From assembly GCF_039534165.1 (NCBI RefSeq), contig NZ_BAAAUX010000007.1:1-64000 (forward strand): DNA of 64,000 bases, in the 5' to 3' direction. Position numbers and translations under genes: made by a program. Each line of letters opens with the position of its first letter. The first letter of the stretch is position 1. Below, piece by piece: positions 24,769-33,383 of this stretch. The DNA comes from Saccharopolyspora_D taberi (lineage in GTDB: Bacteria; Actinomycetota; Actinomycetes; Mycobacteriales; Pseudonocardiaceae). The notes beneath the pieces were generated by a model. It did no database searches. It saw only the letters and a program-made list of their open reading frames with translations, and was not told the DNA's origin.

Positions 24769-25965
24769 GTGAAGGTCCGCACCGCACTGGCAGCGGCGGT
24801 GGTCCCCCTGCTGTTCACCGCACCGGCGGCCGTCTCGCAGGCCGCACCGACGCTGACGCAGCTCGACGCGACCTTCACCGTCGCCGAGCGCGGCAGCTTC
24901 GACACCTACGGCGCGCGCATCGCGGGCCTGGACGGGAAGCTGCAGAAGGCCGCGGTGGACACGGTGTTCGCCGAGGCCAACCGCGAGTCGGTCCGCCCGG
25001 GAACGGGCAGCTGCCCGGCGAGCATCCCGGCGCCGCGGGCGTCGTGGTTCTGCTGGTACGGCGCGCAGAACTCGCCGCCGAACGACGACGCGGGCACCAG
25101 CAGCTGGATGCCGCAGGGCGTCAGCGGGAGCTGGGACGCCGCGGCGGGCGGCGGCACGTCCGCCGCGGGCGTGCTGGTCAGCTGGTACGACGCGACGGAC
25201 GCGGGCAAGGGCGTCCGGGTGTCCTTTGTGGACCAGTCCGACCCGGCCCGCTACCGGCACGCGCTGCTGGTCGAGCCGACCAGCAGCGACGACTTCAAGG
25301 CCGTCACCGTGCACGCGGGCGGAATCGCGTGGGTCGGCCACCACCTCTACGTCGTCGACACCAACCGCGGAGTGCGGGTGTTCGACCTGGACCACATCTG
25401 GCGCACCGCCGCCGACCCGACCAGGACGAAGATCGGCAACGACGGCAGCGGGAACTTCCACGCCTTCGACTACCGGTTCGCCATCCCGCAGACCGGCGAG
25501 TACACCCAGGACGGCAGCTGCGTGCGGCCCGCCCCGAACCCGGAGACCGATCCGCTGTGCTGGTCGTACGTCGGTGTCGACCGGAGCAGCGGATCGCTGG
25601 TCACTGGCGAGTACATCAGCGGCGAGCCGGGCGGCCGGGTGGTGCAGTGGCCGATCGACGCGGCCACCGGGCGGCTGGCCGAGAACGGATCCGGCGAGGT
25701 GTCCTCCCGCGCGGCGTTCCGGACGACGCGCACGAACGTCCAGGGCGCGACCTCGCACGACGGCACGTTCTGGTTCAGCAGCAGCACCGGCCGCGGCAAC
25801 GACGGCGAGCTGCACCGGACGCGCGTCGGCGAGTCGGGCACGACGACGCCCACGCCCACCGGCCCGGAGGACCTCTCCTACAACCCCGGAACCGGGGACC
25901 TGTGGTCAGCAACCGAGTGGCCCGAACTACGCATCGTCTTCCACACCCCAACCGCCACGGGCTGA
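24769..25965 (+). CDS. Secreted propeller-like protein of unknown function
   Basis: This 398-aa protein starts MKVRTALAAAVVPLLF and has a Sec signal cut near SQAAP (residue 26). The mature part has four cysteines in two near pairs (SCPAS..WFCWYG; SCVRPA..LCWSY) and strand-rich repeats such as GGIAWVGHHLYVVDTNRGVRVFD and GATSHDGTFWFSSS, resembling lactonase/NHL-type beta-propellers seen in streptomycete exoproteins. No catalytic residues can be named. It is followed directly by a full copy of the dispersed repeat. Confidence 0.75.
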   Translation: MKVRTALAAAVVPLLFTAPAAVSQAAPTLTQLDATFTVAERGSFDTYGARIAGLDGKLQKAAVDTVFAEANRESVRPGTGSCPASIPAPRASWFCWYGAQNSPPNDDAGTSSWMPQGVSGSWDAAAGGGTSAAGVLVSWYDATDAGKGVRVSFVDQSDPARYRHALLVEPTSSDDFKAVTVHAGGIAWVGHHLYVVDTNRGVRVFDLDHIWRTAADPTRTKIGNDGSGNFHAFDYRFAIPQTGEYTQDGSCVRPAPNPETDPLCWSYVGVDRSSGSLVTGEYISGEPGGRVVQWPIDAATGRLAENGSGEVSSRAAFRTTRTNVQGATSHDGTFWFSSSTGRGNDGELHRTRVGESGTTTPTPTGPEDLSYNPGTGDLWSATEWPELRIVFHTPTATG

Positions 25966-25996
25966 GCCCCCGACCCGGGGCCCACACGAAACCGAC

Positions 25997-26168
25997 CATC
26001 GTCCTCAAGCGGCGCAGCCGCTTAGCCCACCATGCCAACCGGCACCGCCGCGGGTTCTCAGGCGTTCGCTGGCGAGGACAGCTTTTTCCGTCGTATTGGA
26101 CATACGTCGGAAAAAGATCCCGCAGCCAGCGGACGCCTGAGGTTCCGCCAAGCAACCACCCACGCAGG
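25997..26168 (+). repeat. Structured dispersed repeat, copy 2 (convergent intergenic)
   Basis: The copy starts ATCGTCCTCAAGCGGC and has hairpin AAGCGGC-GCA-GCCGCTT, block TTAGCCCACCATGCCAACC, and a nested palindrome: outer arms CTCAGGCGTTCGCTGG / CCAGCGGACGCCTGAG (one mismatch) and inner arms CTTTTTCCGTCGTAT / ATACGTCGGAAAAAG (one mismatch) around TGGAC. The right end is degenerate (CCACGCAG). It fills the gap between the secreted protein and the convergent response regulator, and could act as a two-way terminator there. Confidence 0.92.
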
Positions 26169-26181
26169 ATTAGCAGGAAAC

Positions 26182-26856
26182 CTACGCTTTCCACCTATAA
26201 GTCATCTCTGGCCGACCCACGCCGCCGTACTGCGGCTGCCTATCAGCCAGCCCACTGCCGACCAGATACTCCAGGTACCGCCGGGCGGTCACCCGGGAAA
26301 CCCCGGCGGCTTCGCCGACCGCTCCTGCCGAAGCCCCCTCCGGCGCGCTGCGCAGCGCCGAGACCACCGCGTCCAGGGTCTCCTCCCCCATCCCCTTCGG
26401 CAGCGGGACGCGGTCGACGCCGCGCAGCGCGGAGAACGCGCGGTCGATCTCGCCCTGGCCACTGGCTTCGCGGTCGTCGCCGAGGCTGGCGCGGAAGCGG
26501 GCGTAGTGCTCCAGCTTCTCCCGCATGGCGGCGAAGGTGAACGGCTTGAGCAGGTACTGCACCACGCCGCTGGCGATCGAGGCGCGCACGACCCTGAGGT
26601 CGCGGGCCGAGGTCACCGCGATCACGTCGGCGCCGCTGCCCGAGATGCGCAGCGCGCGGGCGACCTGGAGACCGTCCATGTCGGGCAGTTGCAGGTCCAG
26701 CAGCACCAGGTCGACCGGGTGCTGCTCCAGGAACCGCAGCGCGCGCTGCCCGGTGCGGACCCGGCCCGCGACCTCGAACCCGCCGACCCGGTTGACGTAG
26801 AGCTCGTGCGCCTCGCCCGCGACCGGGTCGTCCTCCACCACCAGCACCGAGATCAC
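26182..26856 (-). CDS. Response regulator, CitB/DcuR type
   Basis: This 224-aa protein has an N-terminal receiver with acidic pocket VVEDD (9-10), phospho-acceptor Asp54 in VLLDLQLPDMDG and the Lys in LLKPFTF near 104. The C-terminal winged HTH (GAVGEAAGVSRVTARRYLEYLV) is the CitB/DpiA form. It overlaps the kinase stop by ATGA, so the pair is coupled. Relatives turn on genes for citrate or C4-dicarboxylate uptake; a DctA-type symporter lies 3 kb away and is the natural target to test. Confidence 0.92.
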   Translation of the reverse strand: MISVLVVEDDPVAGEAHELYVNRVGGFEVAGRVRTGQRALRFLEQHPVDLVLLDLQLPDMDGLQVARALRISGSGADVIAVTSARDLRVVRASIASGVVQYLLKPFTFAAMREKLEHYARFRASLGDDREASGQGEIDRAFSALRGVDRVPLPKGMGEETLDAVVSALRSAPEGASAGAVGEAAGVSRVTARRYLEYLVGSGLADRQPQYGGVGRPEMTYRWKA

Positions 26857-28451
26857 CGCGCCACCTCCCGCAGCGGGAGCAGCACGGTGAACACCGCACC
26901 GCCGTCGTTGGTCACGTCGATGCTGCCGCCGTAGCGGCGCACGCTCTGCCCGACCAGCGCCAGCCCCAATCCGCGCTCACCCTCCTTCGTGGACCATCCC
27001 CGTTGGAAAACCCGTTGCGCCACATCGGGATCGATGCCCGGCCCGTTGTCGGCGACCCGGATCAGCACGTGCTCGTCGGTGCTGCGCGCGGTGACCTCCA
27101 CGCGCGGGTGCGGCACGTCGGCGATCGCCTCCACGGCGTTGTCGATCAGGTTTCCCAGCACGGTCACCAGATCCCGGGCGTCGACGTGGCCGAGCAGGGT
27201 GTCGTCGACCTCGGTGTCCGGGCTCAGCACGACCTCCACGCCCCGCTCGCTCGCCTCCGCGCTCTTGCCGAGCAGCACCGCCGCCAGCACCGGTTCGGTC
27301 ACCGCGCCGACGACGCGGTCGGTGAGCTGCTGCGCCTGCTCCAGTTCGGCGGTGGCCAGTCCCACGGCCTCCTCCGCCCGGCCCAGTTCGATCAGCGACA
27401 CCACGGCGTGCAGCCGGTTGGCCGACTCGTGCGCCTGCGAGCGCAGCGACTCGGCCAGGCCCTGCGCGGTGTCGAGCTCACCGGTCAGCGCCTGGAGCTC
27501 GGTGTGGTCCCGCAGGGTCACCACGCTGCCGAGCTCGCGCCCTTCGCTGCGCACGGCCGAGACGTTCACCAGCAGCACCCGGTCGTCGGTCACGTGCACC
27601 TCGTCGCGCACCCGCTGCCCGGCGCCGAGCGTTTCGGCTAGCGGGGCGGGAAGTCCCAGCTCGGAGACGTGGTGTCCGCGCACCTCGGCCGGGTCGAGCG
27701 AGAGCAGCACGGCCGCGCCGTCGTTGCACAGCGTCACCCGGCCCGACGGCGAAACCAGCAGCAGCCCTTCGCGGACCGCGTGCAGGGTCGCGTCGTGGTA
27801 CTCGTACATCCGGCTCAGCTCGCCGGGGGTCATGCCGTGGGTGAGCCGGGCGAGCCTGCTGCTGACGAGGTAGGTCAGCAGCCCGCCGAGGACCAGCGCC
27901 GCCGCGGCCACCAGCACCAGCGCGGTCACCTGCCCGCTGAGCTCGGAGGTCAGCACCCGCAGGGTGATCCCGACCGACACCAGGCCGCTGACCCGGTGCG
28001 CACCGTCGAACACCGGCACGACCGCGCGCACCGACGGCCCGAGCGAGCCCGTGTAGGTCTCGGTGAAAACCGCCCCGGCCCGCGCCTGCTCGGTGTGGCC
28101 GAGGAACCGCTCGCCGATGCGAGCCGGGTCGGGGTGGGTGTAGCGGACGCCGTCCGGTGTCATGATCGTGATGAAGGTGACGCCGGTTTCCGCGCGCACC
28201 GCCTCCGCCAGCGGTTGCAGCGCGGCCGAGGCGTCCGGCCGCCCCATCGCGTCCCGCACCGCCGGTTGCAGCGCCAGCGTGCGCGCGACCGACACGACCT
28301 CCTCGGTGGCCGCGTCCTCGGCCCGGACGCGGGCGTCGTACCAGGCCAGGACGGTCCCGCCGACCACGACCAGCGCGACCACCACGACCTGGAGCACGAA
28401 CAGCCGCCGGGCCAGGCTCCAGCCCCGACCGGCTCCGGCTTGCCTCGACAT
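26853..28451 (-). CDS. Sensor histidine kinase, CitA/DcuS type
   Basis: The protein has 532 aa from the ATG at 28451 (MSRQAGAGRGW). A first membrane helix (about 16-38) and a second (about 175-200) bracket a periplasmic PAS-like sensor (TGVTFITIMTPDGVRYTHPD, FTETYTGSLGPSVRAVVPV), the CitA/DcuS plan. A cytoplasmic PAS follows, then the H-box SQAHESANRLHAVV, N-box NLIDNAVEAI and G-box DNGPGID and GLGLAL. The likely ligand is a di- or tricarboxylate, by family. Confidence 0.92.
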   Translation of the reverse strand: MSRQAGAGRGWSLARRLFVLQVVVVALVVVGGTVLAWYDARVRAEDAATEEVVSVARTLALQPAVRDAMGRPDASAALQPLAEAVRAETGVTFITIMTPDGVRYTHPDPARIGERFLGHTEQARAGAVFTETYTGSLGPSVRAVVPVFDGAHRVSGLVSVGITLRVLTSELSGQVTALVLVAAAALVLGGLLTYLVSSRLARLTHGMTPGELSRMYEYHDATLHAVREGLLLVSPSGRVTLCNDGAAVLLSLDPAEVRGHHVSELGLPAPLAETLGAGQRVRDEVHVTDDRVLLVNVSAVRSEGRELGSVVTLRDHTELQALTGELDTAQGLAESLRSQAHESANRLHAVVSLIELGRAEEAVGLATAELEQAQQLTDRVVGAVTEPVLAAVLLGKSAEASERGVEVVLSPDTEVDDTLLGHVDARDLVTVLGNLIDNAVEAIADVPHPRVEVTARSTDEHVLIRVADNGPGIDPDVAQRVFQRGWSTKEGERGLGLALVGQSVRRYGGSIDVTNDGGAVFTVLLPLREVAR

Positions 28452-28582
28452 CTCGTCCCACGGGTGCGCGAAAACATTGGTAGACGAGAACTCTACCCGC
28501 AACGACCTGCACAAACACGACTCCTCTGGCCGGAGGAGCCGGTATCCGGTCCGCGAGCACGTGCCCGTGGGAGCCCCGGCGA

Positions 28583-29416
28583 CTACTTGAACGCCGCGCT
28601 GCGGACGCGCTGGAGCGATGCGTCGGTGCCGAGCTCAGCACGGGCGGACGGCTCTTCCAGGTAGAACCGCACCAGGTGATAGAGGAGAGTCGGGTCGACA
28701 GCGAGCGCGGTCGGATTGATCTCGATCATCGGCACCGGAGGCAGCTTGTCCAGCTTCCACACCCTGGTGAGCTGCCGCCTCTCCCAATGCGCGTTGGCAT
28801 AGGCGACCACCAGGATCTCCGGCGTGCCGTTGTAGGAGGCTTTGGCTCCTGCGAAGGACTCCCACGGGAGGAACGACGTGAAGGTCCGTCCTTCCTGGTG
28901 GATGCCCTGCTGCGACAGAACGATCCGGCCGCGCCGCAATCGGCCGAGCGCGGCGAGCACGAAGAAGCTGACGAAGAACACCGCGGCCAGGCCGGTGAGC
29001 GCCGCGGCCACTGGTGCCGCCGGGACATCGTCATCGGCTCGGGCGAAGTCCCAGGTCGCCAGCGCACTGAGCGCGGCCAAGCACGCCACGAGCGCGCTCA
29101 GGAGCGCGAACTGGGCCCCCGAGTACCGAACCTCCGTCGCCGCATGGCCGTCATACGAGGTGATTGTGATGTCGCTGATGCGGTGGTGCGGACGCATCCT
29201 CGCGATGAGGCTGAACTGGGCGGTCAGGAGGAAGAGCGCGGCGAGCAGGAATGCGTACTTGAGCGCCCCTGACCTGCCAGTCGCGGCAAAACCGAAACCC
29301 ACGGGCAGGCACGCGAGACCGAGGACGACGACGAAAACGAATGACGCCTTGAACCTCGCACCGACGCCTCCCGCAGGCCACTCCGGCGGGCGCTCCAACG
29401 GCCTAGAAGACGGCAT
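28583..29416 (-). CDS. Four-helix membrane protein, possible immunity partner
   Basis: The protein is 277 aa from ATG 29416, which lies inside the end of the T7SS effector gene (14-bp overlap). It has four hydrophobic segments in two hairpins (near 22-42, 48-66, 103-123 and 137-160), then a cytosolic C-terminal domain (FTSFLPWESFAGAKASYNG, ILVVAYANAHWERR) with a PH-like/YcxB-like look. Close overlap with a presumed pore-type effector makes it a candidate immunity protein, but that is inference. No catalytic motif is seen. Confidence 0.6.
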   Translation of the reverse strand: MPSSRPLERPPEWPAGGVGARFKASFVFVVVLGLACLPVGFGFAATGRSGALKYAFLLAALFLLTAQFSLIARMRPHHRISDITITSYDGHAATEVRYSGAQFALLSALVACLAALSALATWDFARADDDVPAAPVAAALTGLAAVFFVSFFVLAALGRLRRGRIVLSQQGIHQEGRTFTSFLPWESFAGAKASYNGTPEILVVAYANAHWERRQLTRVWKLDKLPPVPMIEINPTALAVDPTLLYHLVRFYLEEPSARAELGTDASLQRVRSAAFK

Positions 29417-30566
29417 CCCACGCTCCCTTGGCGAGACCTCCGATGGCGTTGGCCGTATCCCCCACTGCCTTGGCCCCGTCCTCGATCGCGCCGCCGACGT
29501 CGCCGATCCCGTTCTGCCACAACGAATCGACCGCACCTGACGCGAACACTCCTACCACGGCACCACCGATCGCCCCAACAGCGGTTCCGACCACCGGTAC
29601 CGGGATCATGGTGCCGATCGCGGCGCCGGCGGCCACCGACGCACCGAAGCCCACGCCGCCTGACACGATCGCTTGCGCGACGGGCTTGCCGTTCGCGATG
29701 TCGTAAACCACGCCGGCGGCCGCGAGAGCGCCGCCTGCTCGCAACCCCCACTTGGCCGCGTTGCCGTCGACGTTCTTCGCAGCGGCGGCGACGTCGTCAG
29801 CCTGGTACGCAGCGGCACGGCCGAGGTCGGCGTCCCGGTAAAGCTGTGCCGGCGTGGTGCCGGCCGGGGCGTTGCGCGCTCGTTCGAGGAGCTTGGCCGA
29901 TTCGTCCGCAAGGAACTGCGATTGCTTGCCCAGAATGGAGGAGTGTTTCGCGGCAAGGGTTCCGGCCGCGCCGTTGGTGAGGTCGCCGACGACGATGAAC
30001 CATTTCTGGGTGACGTCGTTCCACACGTTCTTCAACGTGTCAGCGCCGAGCTTCGCGAGGTGCCGAGCAGCGTCGGAGTCGTTCTTGGCTGTGTTGTAGG
30101 CGGCCACTTTGGTGGCGTGTGCCTGCGAGGCGGCCATGGCGCTCTCGTGCGCCGCGACCGCATCGGGGGTGGCGGCTGCACCGGTCGGTGACGCGCCTGG
30201 CGCTGCGGGACCAGGACCGGGGTCTTCGATGACGTCACCGTTCACGGTGAGTCCGGCAGCGGCGGCACGCTCCCGCACAGCTCTCATGTCGTCCTGCGCT
30301 CGCTGCAACTCGGCAGCGTATGCGTCGATGCCCTGCGAAGCTGCGATCACAGCCGAGGAGAACTGCTCCGTTTTCTGGGCAGCGGCGGTCATCTTGGCAC
30401 GGAAAGCATCACTCGCCGGCCCTTGCCAGCCCGCATCCGCACTGTTGCGCGAGTTGTATATCTGAGTCGCAGCGTCGGACACGGCATTGGCCATGGCATC
30501 CCGCAACCAGTAACCAACACCCCTGATGCTCTCCGGACTGCCCTCGATCTTCGTGTCGACGGCCAC
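29403..30566 (-). CDS. WXG100-like T7SS effector with C-terminal glycine-zipper region
   Basis: This 387-aa protein has an N-terminal ESX-type helical hairpin (residues 1-110: GSPESIRGVGYWLRDAM, the WxG turn in AGWQGPASDAF near 48, then a long second helix), matching the putative T7SS signal domain of actinobacterial polymorphic toxins. A Pro/Ala linker follows near 120-145, then a helical middle part. Residues 285-345 are hydrophobic and full of small residues (GGVGFGASVAAGAAIGTMIP, VGAIGGAVVGVFASG), the pattern of a glycine zipper that can insert in membranes. GTG start. It is preceded by an EspC-like gene and overlaps a membrane-protein gene. Confidence 0.7.
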   Translation of the reverse strand: MAVDTKIEGSPESIRGVGYWLRDAMANAVSDAATQIYNSRNSADAGWQGPASDAFRAKMTAAAQKTEQFSSAVIAASQGIDAYAAELQRAQDDMRAVRERAAAAGLTVNGDVIEDPGPGPAAPGASPTGAAATPDAVAAHESAMAASQAHATKVAAYNTAKNDSDAARHLAKLGADTLKNVWNDVTQKWFIVVGDLTNGAAGTLAAKHSSILGKQSQFLADESAKLLERARNAPAGTTPAQLYRDADLGRAAAYQADDVAAAAKNVDGNAAKWGLRAGGALAAAGVVYDIANGKPVAQAIVSGGVGFGASVAAGAAIGTMIPVPVVGTAVGAIGGAVVGVFASGAVDSLWQNGIGDVGGAIEDGAKAVGDTANAIGGLAKGAWDAVF

Positions 30567-30569
30567 GTA

Positions 30570-30857
30570 CTACTTCCCCCCAGAAGTCTTGTGGAGTTCG
30601 TAGCCCGCGGCGGCGTCTTGCGCTTGGTAGGTCTTGTTGGTCTCGGTGATGTCATCACCCGCACCGGCCAAGCCCAGCACCAGCGCACTGGCGTTTTCCA
30701 CGAGGTGGGCCAGGATCCCGGTCACCGCTGGACCGCCGTCGCCCGCGTCCGGGGGACCTGGAACTGCTTTGCCAAGAGCATCGACATCCGCACTGGCGTT
30801 CTGCAACCGACTGGAAATCCCGTCCAGGACTCCTGGGTCGACTTCGAACCCGCTCAT
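30570..30857 (-). CDS. EspC-like ESX secretion-associated protein
   Basis: This 95-aa helical protein starts SGFEVDPGVLDGISSRLQNA and ends ETNKTYQAQDAAAGYELHK, the F..(D)..L...A..L to Y...D layout of EspC/T7SS target proteins. Such proteins form dimers or heterodimers that are exported with partner substrates. It overlaps the SAV_915-like gene by ATGA and lies three bases before the effector gene, so the three are one operon. No ESX core genes (eccB, eccC, mycP) are in the window. Confidence 0.72.
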   Translation of the reverse strand: MSGFEVDPGVLDGISSRLQNASADVDALGKAVPGPPDAGDGGPAVTGILAHLVENASALVLGLAGAGDDITETNKTYQAQDAAAGYELHKTSGGK

Positions 30858-31171
30858 GCCGCACCCTCCTGCCGCTGGTCCTCCGGAATCACGACGTCAA
30901 GCAGCAGAAGCTGGAAGGGCTGCGCCTTCTGAAGTTCATCGAGGCCGGCGGTCGGCATCACGATCCACGGCTGGTTGCGGCCACAACAGGTGTGCAGCCG
31001 ATCAAGCGCGGTGTAGGCCAGCAGCGCCACCCTCCCGTCGCGCGTGGTCCGCATCGCGACACGGGCCTGTGCCGGGTCGGCCACGGTTTCCACGCAGGGC
31101 AGGTAGACGACGGGCGGGAAGTCCTGCGGGATCGGTTTCCCGCCTCCTTGATTTTGCTTGGATGTGGTCAT
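30854..31171 (-). CDS. SAV_915-family protein
   Basis: This 105-aa soluble protein has FPPVVYLPCVETV, RVALLAYTALDRLHTCCG, QPWIVMPTAGLDELQ and LLLDVVIPE, the full pattern of the SAV_915/SseB-like family that often precedes ESX-type secreted proteins in actinomycetes. Function is unknown; a chaperone or adaptor role for the exported partners is an inference. The start at 31171 is chosen because the residues upstream do not look conserved. Confidence 0.8.
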   Translation of the reverse strand: MTTSKQNQGGGKPIPQDFPPVVYLPCVETVADPAQARVAMRTTRDGRVALLAYTALDRLHTCCGRNQPWIVMPTAGLDELQKAQPFQLLLLDVVIPEDQRQEGAA

Positions 31172-31642
31172 GGTGCGAGTCCTGCCGCTCACTCTGTGGG
31201 TACAGCGTCTTGGGTAGCCGTAATCGGCGATATTCGGTGCCGAATGCTCTGCAAACGACCTCGTGATCAAAGCGGACGTTATCGAACGGGGACAAATCGC
31301 GCAGGCGGACAACTACTCAGCCATGAAGAACACTCGGGTGGAGCAACGGCCGCCGAAACGGCACTGCGCGGCGATCTTGCCGCGCAGGAGCTGACGGCCT
31401 CCAGCTGCCGCCCGCCCGAAGCGGAGTTGACAAACTCGGTCGCACCTGTGCCCAACCGCAAGATCGATACGGGCACGTGACTCCACCCGCACCGCCCCAG
31501 CGCAACACTGAGCCGCGAACAGAATGAACAGAACCGTGACGCCGAGCACGTGGGGCCTCGATAGTCTCTTCCCGGCGCGGCCGTGACCTGGGCCACGGCC
31601 GCGACGCGCGGTAACACCCGGAAGTCCAGTAGGAGACCAACA
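31172..31642. other. Divergent intergenic region between the ESX module and dctA
   Basis: This 471-bp stretch holds no gene I can support. It must carry promoters for the SAV_915-like operon (minus) and the symporter (plus). A TTGACA with a small dyad GAGTTGACAAACTC is near 31425-31438, and a strong hairpin lies at 31576-31603. Base composition is lower in GC than the flanking housekeeping genes. Confidence 0.5.
31576..31603 (+). promoter_or_regulatory. Perfect 10-bp hairpin in the dctA leader
   Basis: CGCGGCCGTG and CACGGCCGCG flank an 8-nt loop, ending 39 bp before the dctA start and 27 bp before its AGGAGA ribosome site. It may be an operator, for example for the nearby CitB-type regulator, or an RNA stem affecting translation or attenuation. 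Confidence 0.45.
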
Positions 31643-32998
31643 GTGGCAAGCAAAGACGCTGCGCCGCCCGGCACCCGTCGCCGGGACCGGACCCACTTCC
31701 TCTACATCGCGGTGATCGTGGCGGTGCTCGCGGGCATCGCGGTCGGGTTCGCCGCCCCCGACCTCGGCAAGGCGCTCAAGCCGCTGGGGACCGGGTTCGT
31801 CGAACTGATCAAGATGATGATCTCGCCGATCATCTTCTGCACCATCGTGCTCGGCGTCGGTGGTGTCCGGCAGGCCGCCAAGGTCGGCAAGGTCGGTGGT
31901 CTCGCGCTCGGCTACTTCCTGGCGATGTCGGTGGTCGCGCTGATCATCGGGCTGGTCGTGGGCAACTTCCTGCACCCCGGCGAGGGCCTGCACATCACCG
32001 AGGAGCTGCGCGGCGCGGGCGCCGAGCAAGCCGGTGAGGAGGCCAAGTCCACCACCGAGTTCGTGCTCGGCATCATCCCGAACACCCTCGTGTCCGCGCT
32101 GACCGAGGGCGAGGTCCTGCAGACGCTGCTGGTCGCGCTGCTGGCCGGTTTCGCGTTGCAGTCCATGGGTTCCAGGGGCGCACCGATCCTGCGCGGCATC
32201 GAGCACGTGCAGCGGCTGGTGTTCAAGATCCTGGCGATCGTGATGTGGGCGGCGCCGATCGGCGCGTTCGGCGCGATCGCCGCGGTGGTCGGCGCGACCG
32301 GGCTGGACGCGCTGAAGAGCCTCGCGGTGATCATGTTCGGCTTCTACCTGACCTGCGTGCTGTTCATCTTCCTGGTGCTCGGCCCGATGCTGTGGATGTT
32401 CGCCCGGATCAGCATCTTCTCCCTGCTGCGCTACCTGGGCCGCGAGTTCCTGCTGATCGTGTCCACCTCGTCGTCGGAGGCGGCGCTGCCGCGGCTGATC
32501 GCGAGGATGGAGCACCTCGGCGTCAGCAAGCCGGTCGTGGGCATCTCGGTGCCGACGGGGTACTCGTTCAACCTCGACGGCACCATGATCTACCTGACGA
32601 TGTCGTCGCTGTTCATCGCGACCGCGCTGGGCGACCCGCTGTCGCTGGGCGAGCAGGTCGGGCTGTTGCTGTTCATGATGGTCGCCTCCAAGGGCGCGGC
32701 CGGCGTCAGCGGCGCGGGCCTGGCCACGCTGGCCGGTGGCCTGCAGTCGCACCGGCCGGAACTGCTCGACGGCGTCGGCCTGATCGTCGGCATCGACCGC
32801 TTCATGTCCGAGGCCCGCGCCCTGACCAACTTCGCGGGCAACGCGGTCGCCACGGTGCTCATCGGCTCCTGGACCAGGGAGATCGACCGCGAGCAGGTCC
32901 AGCGCGTGTTCAGCGGCCAGGACCCGTTCAACGAGCAGACGTTCGTCGACGACCACGACGACTCCGCCGAACCGGAGCCGGAACCCGTCAAGGCGTAG
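31643..32998 (+). CDS. dctA: Cation:dicarboxylate symporter (DctA/GltP family)
   Basis: This 451-aa membrane carrier takes up C4-dicarboxylates or acidic amino acids with protons or sodium. The serine-rich re-entrant loop VSTSSSEAALPRLI, the motif GYSFNLDGTMIYLTM, and NFAGNAVATVLIG near the end are diagnostic. The start is GTG 31643 after AGGAGA. A 10-bp terminator hairpin follows. The CitA/CitB-type two-component system 3 kb away is a likely regulator. Ligand choice between succinate/malate/fumarate and glutamate is not settled by sequence here. Confidence 0.92.
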   Translation: MASKDAAPPGTRRRDRTHFLYIAVIVAVLAGIAVGFAAPDLGKALKPLGTGFVELIKMMISPIIFCTIVLGVGGVRQAAKVGKVGGLALGYFLAMSVVALIIGLVVGNFLHPGEGLHITEELRGAGAEQAGEEAKSTTEFVLGIIPNTLVSALTEGEVLQTLLVALLAGFALQSMGSRGAPILRGIEHVQRLVFKILAIVMWAAPIGAFGAIAAVVGATGLDALKSLAVIMFGFYLTCVLFIFLVLGPMLWMFARISIFSLLRYLGREFLLIVSTSSSEAALPRLIARMEHLGVSKPVVGISVPTGYSFNLDGTMIYLTMSSLFIATALGDPLSLGEQVGLLLFMMVASKGAAGVSGAGLATLAGGLQSHRPELLDGVGLIVGIDRFMSEARALTNFAGNAVATVLIGSWTREIDREQVQRVFSGQDPFNEQTFVDDHDDSAEPEPEPVKA

Positions 32999-33011
32999 TG
33001 CTCTTCCGCAA

Positions 33012-33043
33012 CCGAGGGGCGTCCGTTCGCGGGCGCCCCTCGG
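33012..33043 (+). terminator. Terminator hairpin after dctA
   Basis: CCGAGGGGCG and CGCCCCTCGG form a perfect 10-bp stem with a 12-nt loop 14 bp past the dctA stop, followed by GGCATTTTC. This is a convincing rho-independent-type signal. Confidence 0.8.
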
Positions 33044-33100
33044 GGCATTTTCGGGGTGGTACGGGCATTTTCCGGGGTCGTACGGGCATTTTCCGGGCTA
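33041..33100. repeat. Three short tandem repeats, about 21 bp
   Basis: GGGCATTTTCCGGGG with a GTAC between units recurs three times at spacings of 20 and 21 bp, starting inside the dctA terminator. It fills the gap toward a gene remnant. The rest of 33101-33280 holds no gene I recognise. Confidence 0.75.
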
Positions 33101-33280
33101 CACGGCGGGTTTCCCGAAGATCTCGACCAGACTGGTGGCGCTGTCGTCGCCACGTCCGGCCGCCACTCCCCGCCGGAGTGCTCGCCCGCGTCGATGCGCG
33201 GCGAGCAGAGCTCGAAGAAGCCCGGAAGCCAGGTGACCGACGCGGTGGCGTGCGGGAGCAGGTCCGCCGCCGTGCTCGGA

Positions 33281-33383
33281 GTGACCGTCATCGGTCTCGG
33301 CCCGATGGGGCGGGCGATGGCGAAGGCGTACCTGGACGCGGGTTACCGGGTCGCGGTGTGGAACCGGACCGCGAGCTCTGCCC
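33281..33383 (+). pseudogene. N-terminal remnant of an NAD(P)-dependent oxidoreductase
   Basis: A GTG at 33281 opens the start of a beta-hydroxyacid dehydrogenase/imine reductase Rossmann fold: VTVIGLGPMGRAMAKAYL, then GYRVAVWNRTASSA. The GxGxMG fingerprint and the following strand are intact, but similarity stops after about 34 residues. The next bases are the ATG of a TetR gene in another frame. The remaining roughly 260 residues are missing, so a deletion joined the 5' end of this gene to the TetR gene. Confidence 0.75.

Noticed and set aside
32590..33291. Minus-strand frame overlapping dctA and the region after it
   Set aside because: Most of it is antisense to the symporter, and the rest crosses the terminator and short tandem repeats. 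No domain is visible.
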